Position numbers and translations under genes: made by a program. 37,150 nt of DNA from CAYYIS01 sp964470965 (lineage in GTDB: Bacteria; JAAXHH01; JABIQT01): assembly GCA_964470965.1 (NCBI GenBank), contig CAYYIS010000048.1, forward strand, positions 1 to 37,150, read 5' to 3'. The notes under the pieces were generated by a model. That model had not been told where the DNA came from. It saw only the letters and a list, made by a program, of their open reading frames with translations, and did not search any database. Position 1 is the first letter of the stretch, and each line of letters begins with the position of its first letter. Shown piece after piece: positions 7,148-15,425 of the stretch.

Positions 7148-9328
7148 CTACTTTATTTCGGCTGTTCCCGTTTGTATTTCATAGATCGCAATCTGGCGTG
7201 GCAGCAACTGGTATCCTGAAGCCTCGAACCCCTCCTGATTGATAACCGGAAAACTCGTTACAGGATATACGCCTGTGCCCTGATCATCATAGTATACTTG
7301 TTTAAAATATCTTGAATCATCTAAATTCTGAAAAACTACTGACAGATGGTATAGTGGGTGGAATCCTTCAGTGACACATCCGATATAGATATGGGTTATC
7401 CCATGCTTTTTGAGTTCTAAAACAGCGGATTCGAGATCATCCGTTTGATAGAATTTTTTCAGTAAGGGCGTATCTGCGGGAAAGACCCTACCCGGTATGT
7501 TATATATCCGTTCATCAAATGTTATTGTTACCGCATCTTCCGGCAAATGGTCGGCCATCCATTGCCATTGCTTTTGAGTTGGATTATAAGGTGCGTTGAT
7601 CCAAATAGAAGAGTTTTTGTATACATGAATGAGCCGTTTATATTCTGTTTGGAGTGAAGACCAAATTACTAGACTGATTATTGATGTAGCCCCGATGGTT
7701 TTCAGACGAGAGTAGAACTTCGGTCGACATTTCGCAAGAATCCCATCACCCAGGAACAAACCGGATAAAACGAGCGGGGTAATAAAAACGAGTTTATCGG
7801 TAGCAGAAAGGAACATCCGGTTCATCGTATGAACCAGACTTTTTGACGGTTCAGCAAAGTAGTTCCAATCAGGCCATTCCAGATCTCGAACAAAAAAAAT
7901 CATTATCCACCATCCACACATAAAAATCGCAACACCATTCCCCCTCTTATGATCATCCACAAAAAGATCAAATAAAGACTTCCCTGAAAGAGCAGTTCCG
8001 ATAAGGAGCCCGGCAAATAAATACCTCGTAGTGTCACCATTACCCTTAAGCGGCATAATCGCTGAACCGCACAATATAAAACCGACACATAACAGAAAAG
8101 CAAATATGATTACGCAATTTCGATCTCGAAACGCATCATAAGCGGACATAACAAAAAATGGCAAAAATGCCATGACCAAAAGACGGATTCCCGTGTCCTG
8201 GAAATTGTAGAACAGTCCATCGGGTAAGTAGGTAGAGGATATCCACGTGAGACTCCACTCGTCTATAAGGTATCCCCCTATAATTTGTTGAAAAGCAGGA
8301 TAAACAGGGTTTCCCCACCTAACCAGATTGCGTATCAGAATAGGTGCAAAGAGCAGAATACACGGTAACCAGAATAGTTTGATGATTCTTGAAGGGAGAA
8401 ACAGGTCGAGTGCAAAAGCTGTGTTTATATAACGCCTGTAGACACTAAATCCGAAAATTAACACGGAAAAAATACCTGCGAACACAATGCCATGATATTT
8501 TGACCAGCACGCCAGGGCCAAAAATATACTGCCTAGTATCAACTCCCGGATGTTATGCCGTCTGAAGCCTCGTAGAACAAAATAGAAACTGCCGATACAA
8601 TAAAAACTGAACGGGAAATCTATATTCTCATGGAGAAGTTCCACTCTGAATGATTGCATTTCGAGTGTTAAGAGTACAGCGATCAATCCAGCGATTCTAG
8701 TGGAGTCCAGTATTTGCCGCACTATCGTGTAGACAGCACCCAGTAGCAAGATTCCAAAGAGGAATGATGTCATTTTGGGAATGACATGTTCTGCTGCGCC
8801 ATATACCAACCAATTGGTGCCATAATAAAGAAAAACTAGAGGGGGATAGGCATTTTCCCCTTCCATGCGGCTAGGACTCGTTGAGGTAGGTAGATATCCC
8901 GTGTTGAATATGGTTTCTGCTATTGGCAGATGATAAATATATACGTCTGCCGTGGACATCGGAAATAACAGGACTATGAATCCACCGACAATCAGCGATA
9001 GTATTATGACAATGGCTAAATATTTTTCAACGGTCGAAAGGGCCCATACTTTCATCCATAGGGAACGACAACCTGGCCATATGGGTTTAAAATAGAATCT
9101 GTAAAGTGAAGGCGTGGTTTCCGCACTGTATTTGTTTTGGAGGCCTATGCAAATTAAGATCATACCTCCTGTTATCATAAATATGGAAACACGTGTTAGC
9201 GGTAAAGCTTGGTTGATTAAAAATGCTGAGATTGCAAATAGACCTATACCAAGGGGAAAATGAAAACAGGATAAGGTCGATTCGGTTAAGAGGCGGTGGA
9301 TCGGGAGGCTGTGATAAGAGCAAGGCAC
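7148..9328 (-). CDS. Large polytopic membrane protein, GT-C glycosyltransferase-like; N-terminus probably frameshifted
   Basis: The open frame gives 726 residues from a GTG at 9328. About a dozen hydrophobic helices occupy residues 20-530, followed by a soluble C-terminal part containing 'WQWMADHLPEDAVTITF' and 'LKKHGITHIYIGC'. 'STADVYIYHLPIAE' after an early helix matches the acidic first external loop of GT-C (ArnT/PMT-like) enzymes, which use polyprenyl-phosphate sugars. The first residues (SYHSLPIHRLL...) look out of frame. The frame beginning about 9353 reads 'GLGFLGYCALLLSQPPDPPP' and then 'RIDLILFSF', and joins naturally to 'LGIGLFAISAFLI' if one base of the GGGG run at 9253-9256 is removed. 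The N-terminus is thus mutated or misassembled, and the true start is unclear. It may use the lipid-linked sugar made by the GT2 enzyme at 4369. Confidence 0.75.
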   Translation of the reverse strand: MPCSYHSLPIHRLLTESTLSCFHFPLGIGLFAISAFLINQALPLTRVSIFMITGGMILICIGLQNKYSAETTPSLYRFYFKPIWPGCRSLWMKVWALSTVEKYLAIVIILSLIVGGFIVLLFPMSTADVYIYHLPIAETIFNTGYLPTSTSPSRMEGENAYPPLVFLYYGTNWLVYGAAEHVIPKMTSFLFGILLLGAVYTIVRQILDSTRIAGLIAVLLTLEMQSFRVELLHENIDFPFSFYCIGSFYFVLRGFRRHNIRELILGSIFLALACWSKYHGIVFAGIFSVLIFGFSVYRRYINTAFALDLFLPSRIIKLFWLPCILLFAPILIRNLVRWGNPVYPAFQQIIGGYLIDEWSLTWISSTYLPDGLFYNFQDTGIRLLVMAFLPFFVMSAYDAFRDRNCVIIFAFLLCVGFILCGSAIMPLKGNGDTTRYLFAGLLIGTALSGKSLFDLFVDDHKRGNGVAIFMCGWWIMIFFVRDLEWPDWNYFAEPSKSLVHTMNRMFLSATDKLVFITPLVLSGLFLGDGILAKCRPKFYSRLKTIGATSIISLVIWSSLQTEYKRLIHVYKNSSIWINAPYNPTQKQWQWMADHLPEDAVTITFDERIYNIPGRVFPADTPLLKKFYQTDDLESAVLELKKHGITHIYIGCVTEGFHPLYHLSVVFQNLDDSRYFKQVYYDDQGTGVYPVTSFPVINQEGFEASGYQLLPRQIAIYEIQTGTAEIK

Positions 9329-9558
9329 AATAGCCCAGAAAACCTAACCCCACAAGATGAAGACAAAAGAAATAAAAGATCCATTTTTTAGATGAATTCC
9401 AGGCGTCGGCTAATTTATTAAATTAGAGAATTATACCTATGTAAATCTCAAGTTATCAATACACTAAAGTACTATTGTATCAGTTGATCTGGGAAAGACA
9501 AAGAGCAGGAGTTAAAGGCTGAAACACGCTGAGGAAGGATAACACACTGTTCTAAATC

Positions 9559-9593
9559 CCATCCGGGGACCGCGAAACTGCATCCCCGGATGG
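9559..9593 (-). terminator. Rho-independent-like terminator after HU
   Basis: A perfect 11-bp stem (9559-9569 pairs with 9583-9593, CCATCCGGGGA/TCCCCGGATGG) with a 13-base loop lies 7 bases after the HU stop codon. On the minus strand it is followed by GATTTAG, so the U-tract is short. Confidence 0.6.
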
Positions 9594-9600
9594 AAGTCGT

Positions 9601-9870
9601 TTAAAGAGCGTCCTGAAGGGCTTTTCCCGCTTTGAACTTGGCGACGTTTTTCGCTTTGATATTCAGCGTTTCGCCTGTTGCGGGATTCCGGCCTGTACGG
9701 GCGGCGCGGTTGGATACGCTGAAGGTCCCGAAACCAATCAGAGTTACTGAGTCACCGTTGGCCAGGGAGTCTTTGATACCATCGAGCACTGCGGAAACGG
9801 CGGCGTCTGCCTGGGCTTTCGAAATACCGGCAGCGTCAGCAACATGACCAGCCAATTCTGCGCGATTCAT
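9601..9870 (-). CDS. hup: HU family DNA-binding protein
   Basis: 89 residues, the usual HU length. It starts at the ATG at 9870 behind a strong GGAGGAAG site; the frame stays open upstream to 10014, but that extension is not HU-like and spans the predicted promoter. 'MNRAELAGHVADAAGISKAQA' (the helical N-terminus), 'LIGFGTFSVSNRAARTGRNPATG' and 'FKAGKAL' are the family hallmarks, with the DNA-contacting arm around 'RTGRNPATGE'. HU bends DNA as a dimer and compacts the nucleoid. It is monocistronic, with its own promoter (9986-10014), a leader hairpin (9904-9926) and a terminator. IHF subunits share the fold, but the sequence is closer to HU. Confidence 0.96.
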   Translation of the reverse strand: MNRAELAGHVADAAGISKAQADAAVSAVLDGIKDSLANGDSVTLIGFGTFSVSNRAARTGRNPATGETLNIKAKNVAKFKAGKALQDAL

Positions 9871-9903
9871 GTGCTTCCTCCTATTGATATACTGCGTAAT
9901 ACC

Positions 9904-9926
9904 AAAACACCCTGAAGGGTGCTTTT
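9904..9926. other. Terminator-like hairpin in the HU leader
   Basis: AAAACACCC TGAA GGGTGCTTTT: a 5-bp GC-rich stem (9908-9912 with 9917-9921) extended by A/T pairs. It carries a T-run after the stem on both strands. It lies between the predicted HU promoter and the HU start codon, so it may act as an attenuator or mRNA stability element. Confidence 0.45.
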
Positions 9927-9985
9927 CAATCCCGTCGCGACAGGCTCTGCCAAACGCGGGCGTTTTGTGGGTAGATTCGGCCTCA

Positions 9986-10014
9986 AGTATAATAACTACG
10001 GGGTTGTAGCGCAA
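9986..10014 (-). promoter_or_regulatory. Putative promoter of the HU gene
   Basis: On the minus strand TTGCGC (10014-10009), a 17-base spacer, TATACT (9991-9986). The -10 box is good and the -35 box partial. It predicts a leader of roughly 110 bases. Confidence 0.5.
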
Positions 10015-10217
10015 GATAATTCTTCCAATAACCTGTGCAAAATGATGGATTAGACCGCCATTTTATTTCAAAATCACAAAAACCATGTTAGCTAAACACA
10101 TGTATATATTCAATAAAATCAACGAGATAAACTGATTTCCACAACATATAGCCCATCTTATGAAAAAAAATTACAATATATGGTGGTTTATCGTTCTAAT
10201 AGACTGTCAAGAAGGGC

Positions 10218-10246
10218 TTGACCGCTGTCAACACTTGCCGTATACT
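10218..10246 (+). promoter_or_regulatory. Strong putative sigma-70 promoter of the 10271-15017 unit
   Basis: TTGACC (10218-10223), exactly 17 bases, TATACT (10241-10246). Expected transcription start is about 10253, which rules in favour of a start codon at or after 10271 for the ATP-grasp gene. The rest of the divergent region 9871-10270 is AT-rich and shows no gene. Confidence 0.72.
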
Positions 10247-10270
10247 CGCGTGTCGACAACCGGAATCCAT

Positions 10271-11557
10271 ATGGGTAGATCGATGAAAACACCCCTTTTA
10301 ACAGACAAGCGATTGATGCTCCTCATGCCCGAAAGCAGCTACCGGGCCGAACCGTTTCTCAAAGCGGCCCGGGAGCTCGGCCTGGAGACCGTGGTCGCAT
10401 CCGATCGGTGTCACGTGCTGGCGGATTACTGGCATGTACCGCTGGCATTGAAATTCCATAACCCGGAACAGGCTGTTAAGAATATCATACACTATGCCGG
10501 CACTTACCCGGTCCACGCCATCATTCCAGTCGACGATAAAACCACTGTGATCGCTGCGAAGGCGGCCTCGGCCTTGTCGCTCCCACATAACGCGCCGGAA
10601 GCCGCGGAAGCCGCCCGCAATAAACGTAGAATGCGGGAACTGCTTAAGGCGTCCGATGTGCCGTGTCCGGACTTCGAAGTATTCAAAACATCGACAGAGC
10701 CGGCACGGATTTCCAATACAATAGCCTATCCATGCGTACTTAAGCCATTGCTCTTGTCTGCAAGCCGGGGCGTGATACGTGCGGACACACCTGCTGAATT
10801 CATCGGCGCGTTCAACCGGATTTGCCGCATCCTGCAATCACTCCAACCGCCTCCGACAGACGATACCGATGCAGGTTACATACTGACAGAAACATTTATA
10901 GCGGGCACTGAAATTGCGGTAGAAGGGGTGATTTCACAGGGCAACCTGCGTGTTCTGGCCGTATTCGATAAACCTGATCCCCTGGATGGGCCTTTCTTTG
11001 AAGAGACTATCTATGTCACACCATCCCGTCTATCGGAAGATGTATTACGCGATGTTACGAACGCCGCACAGCAGGCAACCCGGGCGATCGGACTGACCGA
11101 AGGACCGGTGCATGCGGAATTGCGGGTCAACGACGACGGCCCCTGGATCGTTGAAGTGGCCGGGCGATCCATCGGGGGACTCTGTTCCAGGACGCTGCAA
11201 TTCGGCCTGGGCATTTCACTGGAGGAACTTATCCTTCGGCAGGCATTCGGAATCGGCATCGACCAGCTGGGACGCCAGGACCAAGCCGCCGGCGTCATGA
11301 TGCTGCCGGTGCCGGCAGGCGGTATCCTGGAATCTGTTTCCGGCATCGACCAGGCTGAGCAGATTACAGGGATCGAGGAGATCGTCATTACCGCGAAACC
11401 GGGGGAGATACTCGTGCCGCTTCCGGAAGGATCGAGCTATCCGGGATTCATCTTCGCGCGAGGAGAAACACCGGAATTGGTCGAACAGGCACTCCGGAAA
11501 GCACATGGCGCTTTGGAATTCAGGATCACAGAGACGTTACCTTTGGCTGCACACTGA
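10271..11557 (+). CDS. ATP-grasp domain protein (amino-acid ligase / carboxylate-amine ligase type)
   Basis: 428 residues from the ATG at 10271 (GGA 6 bases upstream); ATG 10283 is an alternative. An upstream in-frame extension to 10160 is rejected because it would cross the promoter. The N-terminal pre-ATP-grasp domain ('LVVAS...VDDKTTVIAAKAAS'-like pattern) is followed by 'YPCVLKPLLLSASRGVIRADT' (the ATP-binding lysine and glycine-rich loop), 'ILTETFIAGTEIAVEGV' and 'HAELRVNDDGPWIVEVAGRSIGG', which holds the metal-binding Glu/Asn-type residues. These are typical of the superfamily of D-Ala-D-Ala ligase, carbamoyl-phosphate synthase and L-amino acid ligases. A product joined through an amide or peptide bond is likely; substrates are unknown. 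It shares a transcript with an M32 carboxypeptidase that cleaves peptides. Confidence 0.85.
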   Translation: MGRSMKTPLLTDKRLMLLMPESSYRAEPFLKAARELGLETVVASDRCHVLADYWHVPLALKFHNPEQAVKNIIHYAGTYPVHAIIPVDDKTTVIAAKAASALSLPHNAPEAAEAARNKRRMRELLKASDVPCPDFEVFKTSTEPARISNTIAYPCVLKPLLLSASRGVIRADTPAEFIGAFNRICRILQSLQPPPTDDTDAGYILTETFIAGTEIAVEGVISQGNLRVLAVFDKPDPLDGPFFEETIYVTPSRLSEDVLRDVTNAAQQATRAIGLTEGPVHAELRVNDDGPWIVEVAGRSIGGLCSRTLQFGLGISLEELILRQAFGIGIDQLGRQDQAAGVMMLPVPAGGILESVSGIDQAEQITGIEEIVITAKPGEILVPLPEGSSYPGFIFARGETPELVEQALRKAHGALEFRITETLPLAAH

Positions 11558-11568
11558 AAGGGCATCGC

Positions 11569-13062
11569 ATGGGAACACGTTATGACCGCATGATCGAAAT
11601 CCAGAAGGAAGTAAGTGACATCTACGGCGCCCTTTCCCTCATGGGTTGGGACCAGGAGACCTACATGCCACGGAAGGGTGCGATCTCCCGCGGGCGTCAG
11701 TTGGCGACATTGTCCGGCCTCGCACACACGAGGTTCACGTCGGATGAAATGGGCGCTGCGATTGAAGGAGCGGAAGCGGAGGCACTCACCGCCGACGAAC
11801 AGGTCAATCACCGAGAAATAGCCTGGTCCTATGACCGGTCCAAAAGGCTGCCCACCGAACTGGTGAAAAGTCTTGCGGAGACGAGTTCCCTGGCTATACA
11901 GGTATGGCGGGAGGCCCGGGAGAATGATGATTTCGCTTCGTTCGCGCCGCATGTGGCGAAACTGATCGAACTGCAGCGGCAGTTCGCGGACGCGATAGGG
12001 TACGAGAATGAGCCTTACGACGCACTGCTTGAAGAGTATGAGCCCGGCACCTCCACAAAGGAGATCGCGGATACATTCGAGGCACTGCGCACACCACTGG
12101 TGGCGCTGGTACGCAAAATCCGGGAATCCGGTGTATCCCCGAGAACCGATTTCCTGAACCGGGAATATCCCATTGATCGGCAACGTGCGTTCGGCGTTAT
12201 GGTGACGGAGCAAATGGGATTCGACTACGACGCCGGGCGCCTCGATATTTCCCCCCATCCATTCTGCACCAATATGGGCGTACAGGACGTACGAATGACC
12301 ACACGCTATACAACGACGCTACCCACCCAGTCGTTGTTCGGCATCGTCCATGAGGCCGGTCACGGTCTGTACGAACAGGGCCAGGATCCTGCGTTCGAAG
12401 GGCTCCCGCGAGGGAAGGCCGTGTCCCTCGGGATCCATGAATCCCAGTCCCGGATGTGGGAAAACATGATCGGCCGCAGCCGTCCGTTCTGGCGGTTTTT
12501 CTTCCCTAGATTCTCGGACTCCTTCCCGGATGTGATGCAGGATGTCTCCGAGGACGAATTCTACACCGCCATCAACGAAGTCATCCCTTCCCCGATCCGG
12601 GTAGAGGCGGACGAGGTGACCTACAACCTGCACATTCTTCTACGCTTCGAGATCGAGCGAGCGCTTTTCACCGGAGATCTTCCGGTCGAGGATCTGTCCG
12701 CGGTATGGAACGAAAAGATGCGGGACTACCTCGGCATCGAACCGCCGAACGACCGGGATGGTGTGCTGCAGGATATCCACTGGTCGCACGGAAGCTTCGG
12801 CTACTTCCCGACTTATGCACTGGGCAACCTCTATGCGGCGCAATTCTTCGATTCCATCAAGAAAGAAATGCCGGATCTCATGGACCGGATCGCTCGTGGC
12901 AACCTGCTTCCGATCCGGGAGTGGCTCCGTGACCGCATCCATTGCCTGGGCATGACACACCGGGCTAAAGACCTGGCAATACACGTAACCGGCAACCCCC
13001 TGAACGCCGACTATTTCGTCAACTACCTGAATGAGAAGTTCGGCGACTTGTACGGGGTTTAG
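11569..13062 (+). CDS. M32 family zinc carboxypeptidase (carboxypeptidase Taq type)
   Basis: 497 residues, the normal family length (about 500). Start ATG 11569 has AAAGGG upstream. The zinc motif is H261-E-A-G-H265 in 'FGIVHEAGHGLYEQG', with the third ligand in 'IHESQSRMWEN' (H290/E291). The family markers 'MGWDQETYMP' at the N-terminus, 'DVRMTTRY' and 'DIHWSHGSFGYFPTYALGN' are all present, so the enzyme looks intact. It is cytoplasmic, with no signal peptide, and releases C-terminal residues from peptides with broad specificity. It lies 11 bases after the ATP-grasp gene and 11 bases before a membrane protein, which implies one transcript, perhaps for peptide use. Confidence 0.95.
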   Translation: MGTRYDRMIEIQKEVSDIYGALSLMGWDQETYMPRKGAISRGRQLATLSGLAHTRFTSDEMGAAIEGAEAEALTADEQVNHREIAWSYDRSKRLPTELVKSLAETSSLAIQVWREARENDDFASFAPHVAKLIELQRQFADAIGYENEPYDALLEEYEPGTSTKEIADTFEALRTPLVALVRKIRESGVSPRTDFLNREYPIDRQRAFGVMVTEQMGFDYDAGRLDISPHPFCTNMGVQDVRMTTRYTTTLPTQSLFGIVHEAGHGLYEQGQDPAFEGLPRGKAVSLGIHESQSRMWENMIGRSRPFWRFFFPRFSDSFPDVMQDVSEDEFYTAINEVIPSPIRVEADEVTYNLHILLRFEIERALFTGDLPVEDLSAVWNEKMRDYLGIEPPNDRDGVLQDIHWSHGSFGYFPTYALGNLYAAQFFDSIKKEMPDLMDRIARGNLLPIREWLRDRIHCLGMTHRAKDLAIHVTGNPLNADYFVNYLNEKFGDLYGV

Positions 13063-13073
13063 CCCGGTCCGAT

Positions 13074-15017
13074 ATGTTTAAACCCTCCCACACCGTGGCC
13101 ACGCCGCGCGCCGTGCTGATCGGCCTGTCCCTGGCGATCCTGATCAACATTTTCTGTCTTTACGGCGCCTACCACATCGGATACGATCACCTCACCTTCG
13201 CCCACCTGGACATTGGGATTCTGATCCCATTCCTCGTGGGCGTTTTCGTGCCGAATATCGTTTTGAGATCCCTCCGCCCCTCGTGGGCGCTCAAGTCCGG
13301 CGAGCTTCTCTTTGTGTTCTGTCTGGGTTGGGTCGGCTTCATGGTGCCCACCTGGGGAATGTCCAACTATTTTGTGAATATGATGGTAACAGCGGAATAT
13401 TACGCGTCGCCCGAGAACAGGTGGCGGGAGGTGTTCTTTCCCTACCTGCCCGAATGGTCGATCGTATCGGACGCGGACGGGGCTGTGGGTGACTTCTACC
13501 GTGGCATCCCGGACCACCAACCGCTGCCCTGGCGCAGCTGGGTAGTGCCGGTGTTCTGGTGGCTGTCGTTGTTTGCCGCCCTCCTCTCTGTCGGTATTTG
13601 TTTCGTCGTACTGCTGCGACGCCAGTGGGTCGACCACGAGCGTCTGTCATATCCCCTGGCTCAAATTCCGGTACTTCTGACGGAATTTGAACAGAACCAG
13701 GCCTCGCCCTGGCCCCGGTTCATGCGGTCACGGGCGTTCGTGATCGGTTTCACGGTGTCCCTGGCGATGATGCTGTGGAATATCATCGGTTACTGGTCAG
13801 GATGGGGAGATTTCCCGATCGGTCCGGGTAACGACTTTGTCATTAACTTCGGACCCAATATTCCGACACAGGTCCTGAGGTTCAATGTAATCTCTTTTAC
13901 CATGTCGTTCTTCATGAACGTGGATGTACTGTTCAGTATCTGGTTTTTTCAGGTGTTCAACACCTTGGAAAACGCCATCCTGAACCGTATCGGCGTGGCG
14001 GCGAGTTCCGGAACGGCCGTACCGGGCGGCCTGGTGGCGGTTCAATTCATTGGGGGAATGATTATTTTCGTTCTGGTCGGGCTATGGATGGCGCGCCGGC
14101 ACTTGAAAGAGGTCTGGCGGCATATCGGGGGAAACCGGACGGCGCTGCAGGATCGGGACGAATTGCTTCCGTATCGAACCGCCGTCATAGTAGGCGCAAT
14201 CGGGTTATGCTATGCGGTGTTCTGGCTGCACGCCAGCGGAATGTCTTTCCCGGTTATCTCGGTACTTCTGGTGCTTGTCTTCATCTTCTACCTCGCCCTG
14301 TGCCGCGTGCTTGCCGAGACCGGCCTGGTGATGGTGGACCTTCCAATCAACGCCCACCAATTTACGGTGGGCATGCTCGGGTCCTCCTCCCTTTCCCCGC
14401 GGAACCTGACCGCTCTCGGCCTGGGCAGCGGATTCGCCCGAAATTGGAAGACCTTTACGATGATCGCTCCAGCCCATGTGGCGCGTCTTAAAATCCTGAT
14501 GCAGATCGAAGGGCGTACACTCTTTCTCTGGTGTGCTGTAGCATTCGGCATCAGTGTGGTTACGGCCGTGTGGTATACGGCCTATTCCGGGTATCGTTTC
14601 GGTGGCGCGGCGAACTTTTACAAGAATGTAGCGGGTGATCCGGGATTCTACGGCCTGATCGTCTCCTGGATCAACAACACCACCAGCATAACGACCGCCG
14701 AAGTCTCTTTCCTGCTGTCCGGCGGCGCTATCACGGCCGCCATCATGGGCGCCCGGTATTTCCTACCATGGTGGCCGCTTTCGCCGGTAGGCTTCGTGGT
14801 TGCGGCCGGCGGATCCGTGCGCACGGCATTTCTGCCGATCTTTCTGGCCTGGCTGCTCAAAATCATCCTGATACGTGCAGGCGGCGTCCGATTGTACCGG
14901 AATTCTCAGCCGCTTATCCTGGGCATTCTAATAGGCCATATCGTGGGCGCCGCGGTATCCATTATGGTGGATATTCTCTGGTTTCCGGGATCGGCACATG
15001 AGGTGCAGCTGTTTTAG
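13074..15017 (+). CDS. Polytopic membrane protein, DUF6785/DUF6784-like (OPT-transporter-like)
   Basis: 647 residues with about 14-16 hydrophobic segments spread over the whole length. 'ALKSGELLFVFCLGWVGFMVPTWG' and a periplasmic loop 'PLPWRSWVVPVFWWLSLFAALL' near 140-175 resemble proteins I know as DUF6785, found in several candidate phyla and distantly like oligopeptide (OPT) transporters. 'LCRVLAETGLVMVDLPINAHQF' in the middle is a conserved-looking amphipathic loop. It sits directly behind an M32 carboxypeptidase and an ATP-grasp gene, so a peptide or amino-acid substrate is an attractive inference. The family label is from memory and transport has not been shown. Confidence 0.7.
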   Translation: MFKPSHTVATPRAVLIGLSLAILINIFCLYGAYHIGYDHLTFAHLDIGILIPFLVGVFVPNIVLRSLRPSWALKSGELLFVFCLGWVGFMVPTWGMSNYFVNMMVTAEYYASPENRWREVFFPYLPEWSIVSDADGAVGDFYRGIPDHQPLPWRSWVVPVFWWLSLFAALLSVGICFVVLLRRQWVDHERLSYPLAQIPVLLTEFEQNQASPWPRFMRSRAFVIGFTVSLAMMLWNIIGYWSGWGDFPIGPGNDFVINFGPNIPTQVLRFNVISFTMSFFMNVDVLFSIWFFQVFNTLENAILNRIGVAASSGTAVPGGLVAVQFIGGMIIFVLVGLWMARRHLKEVWRHIGGNRTALQDRDELLPYRTAVIVGAIGLCYAVFWLHASGMSFPVISVLLVLVFIFYLALCRVLAETGLVMVDLPINAHQFTVGMLGSSSLSPRNLTALGLGSGFARNWKTFTMIAPAHVARLKILMQIEGRTLFLWCAVAFGISVVTAVWYTAYSGYRFGGAANFYKNVAGDPGFYGLIVSWINNTTSITTAEVSFLLSGGAITAAIMGARYFLPWWPLSPVGFVVAAGGSVRTAFLPIFLAWLLKIILIRAGGVRLYRNSQPLILGILIGHIVGAAVSIMVDILWFPGSAHEVQLF

Positions 15018-15425
15018 TACCGGCAGCATTCTTCAACTTTTTCCCTATCCCGGCCTTTTGAAACTGCGCTAAAATTGGAACAAATTTAAAGCCTCTGGCG
15101 ATCCTGAACAGAAGCGTCCCCTTAAGATTAAGGAACAGCAAGATCGGCAGGATATTTCGACGTGATACGGAAGTACAATGGACGCACGTCAGGAGTAATG
15201 GGGAAGGTTGATAACCCTTAGAAGGTCCCTAATATTAGCTTGACAATTCGAACTAATCATCCGATAATTCACCGGTGAAACGGCTCTCGTGCCGGTTGTC
15301 ATTTAAAAAATCACAATTTTATCTTAAGTATATCATCAATACGGGGGCGGTTTCAGATCCCTCGGGACTCGGTGTAGCGAAGCGATCGTTTCATTCAACC
15401 TGCGGTATTCGAAATCGGTAGGCCT
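15018..15425. other. 408-base intergenic region with one strong promoter and a long leader
   Basis: No convincing gene on either strand. The left half (15018-15235) shows only a weak CCTTA/TAAGG hairpin. The right half carries a near-consensus promoter (15240-15268). It is followed by about 150 bases of untranslated leader in which ACCGG/CCGGT (about 15271-15298) can form a short stem. No known riboswitch pattern was recognised. Confidence 0.55.
15240..15268 (+). promoter_or_regulatory. Near-consensus sigma-70 promoter of the 15426-17488 unit
   Basis: TTGACA (15240-15245), 17-base spacer, GATAAT (15263-15268). Predicted start about 15275. Confidence 0.72.

Noticed and set aside
9871..10014. 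N-terminal extension of HU by 48 residues
   Set aside because: Not HU-like, contains the leader hairpin and promoter; the GGAGGAAG site marks ATG 9870 as the start.
10160..10270. Upstream extension of the ATP-grasp gene by 37 codons
   Set aside because: The extension includes the strong promoter 10218-10246 and its sequence is not family-like.
11437..12258. 273-codon minus-strand frame opposite the ATP-grasp/M32 junction
   Set aside because: Arginine- and histidine-rich shadow translation without motif or ribosome site; the plus-strand genes are certain.
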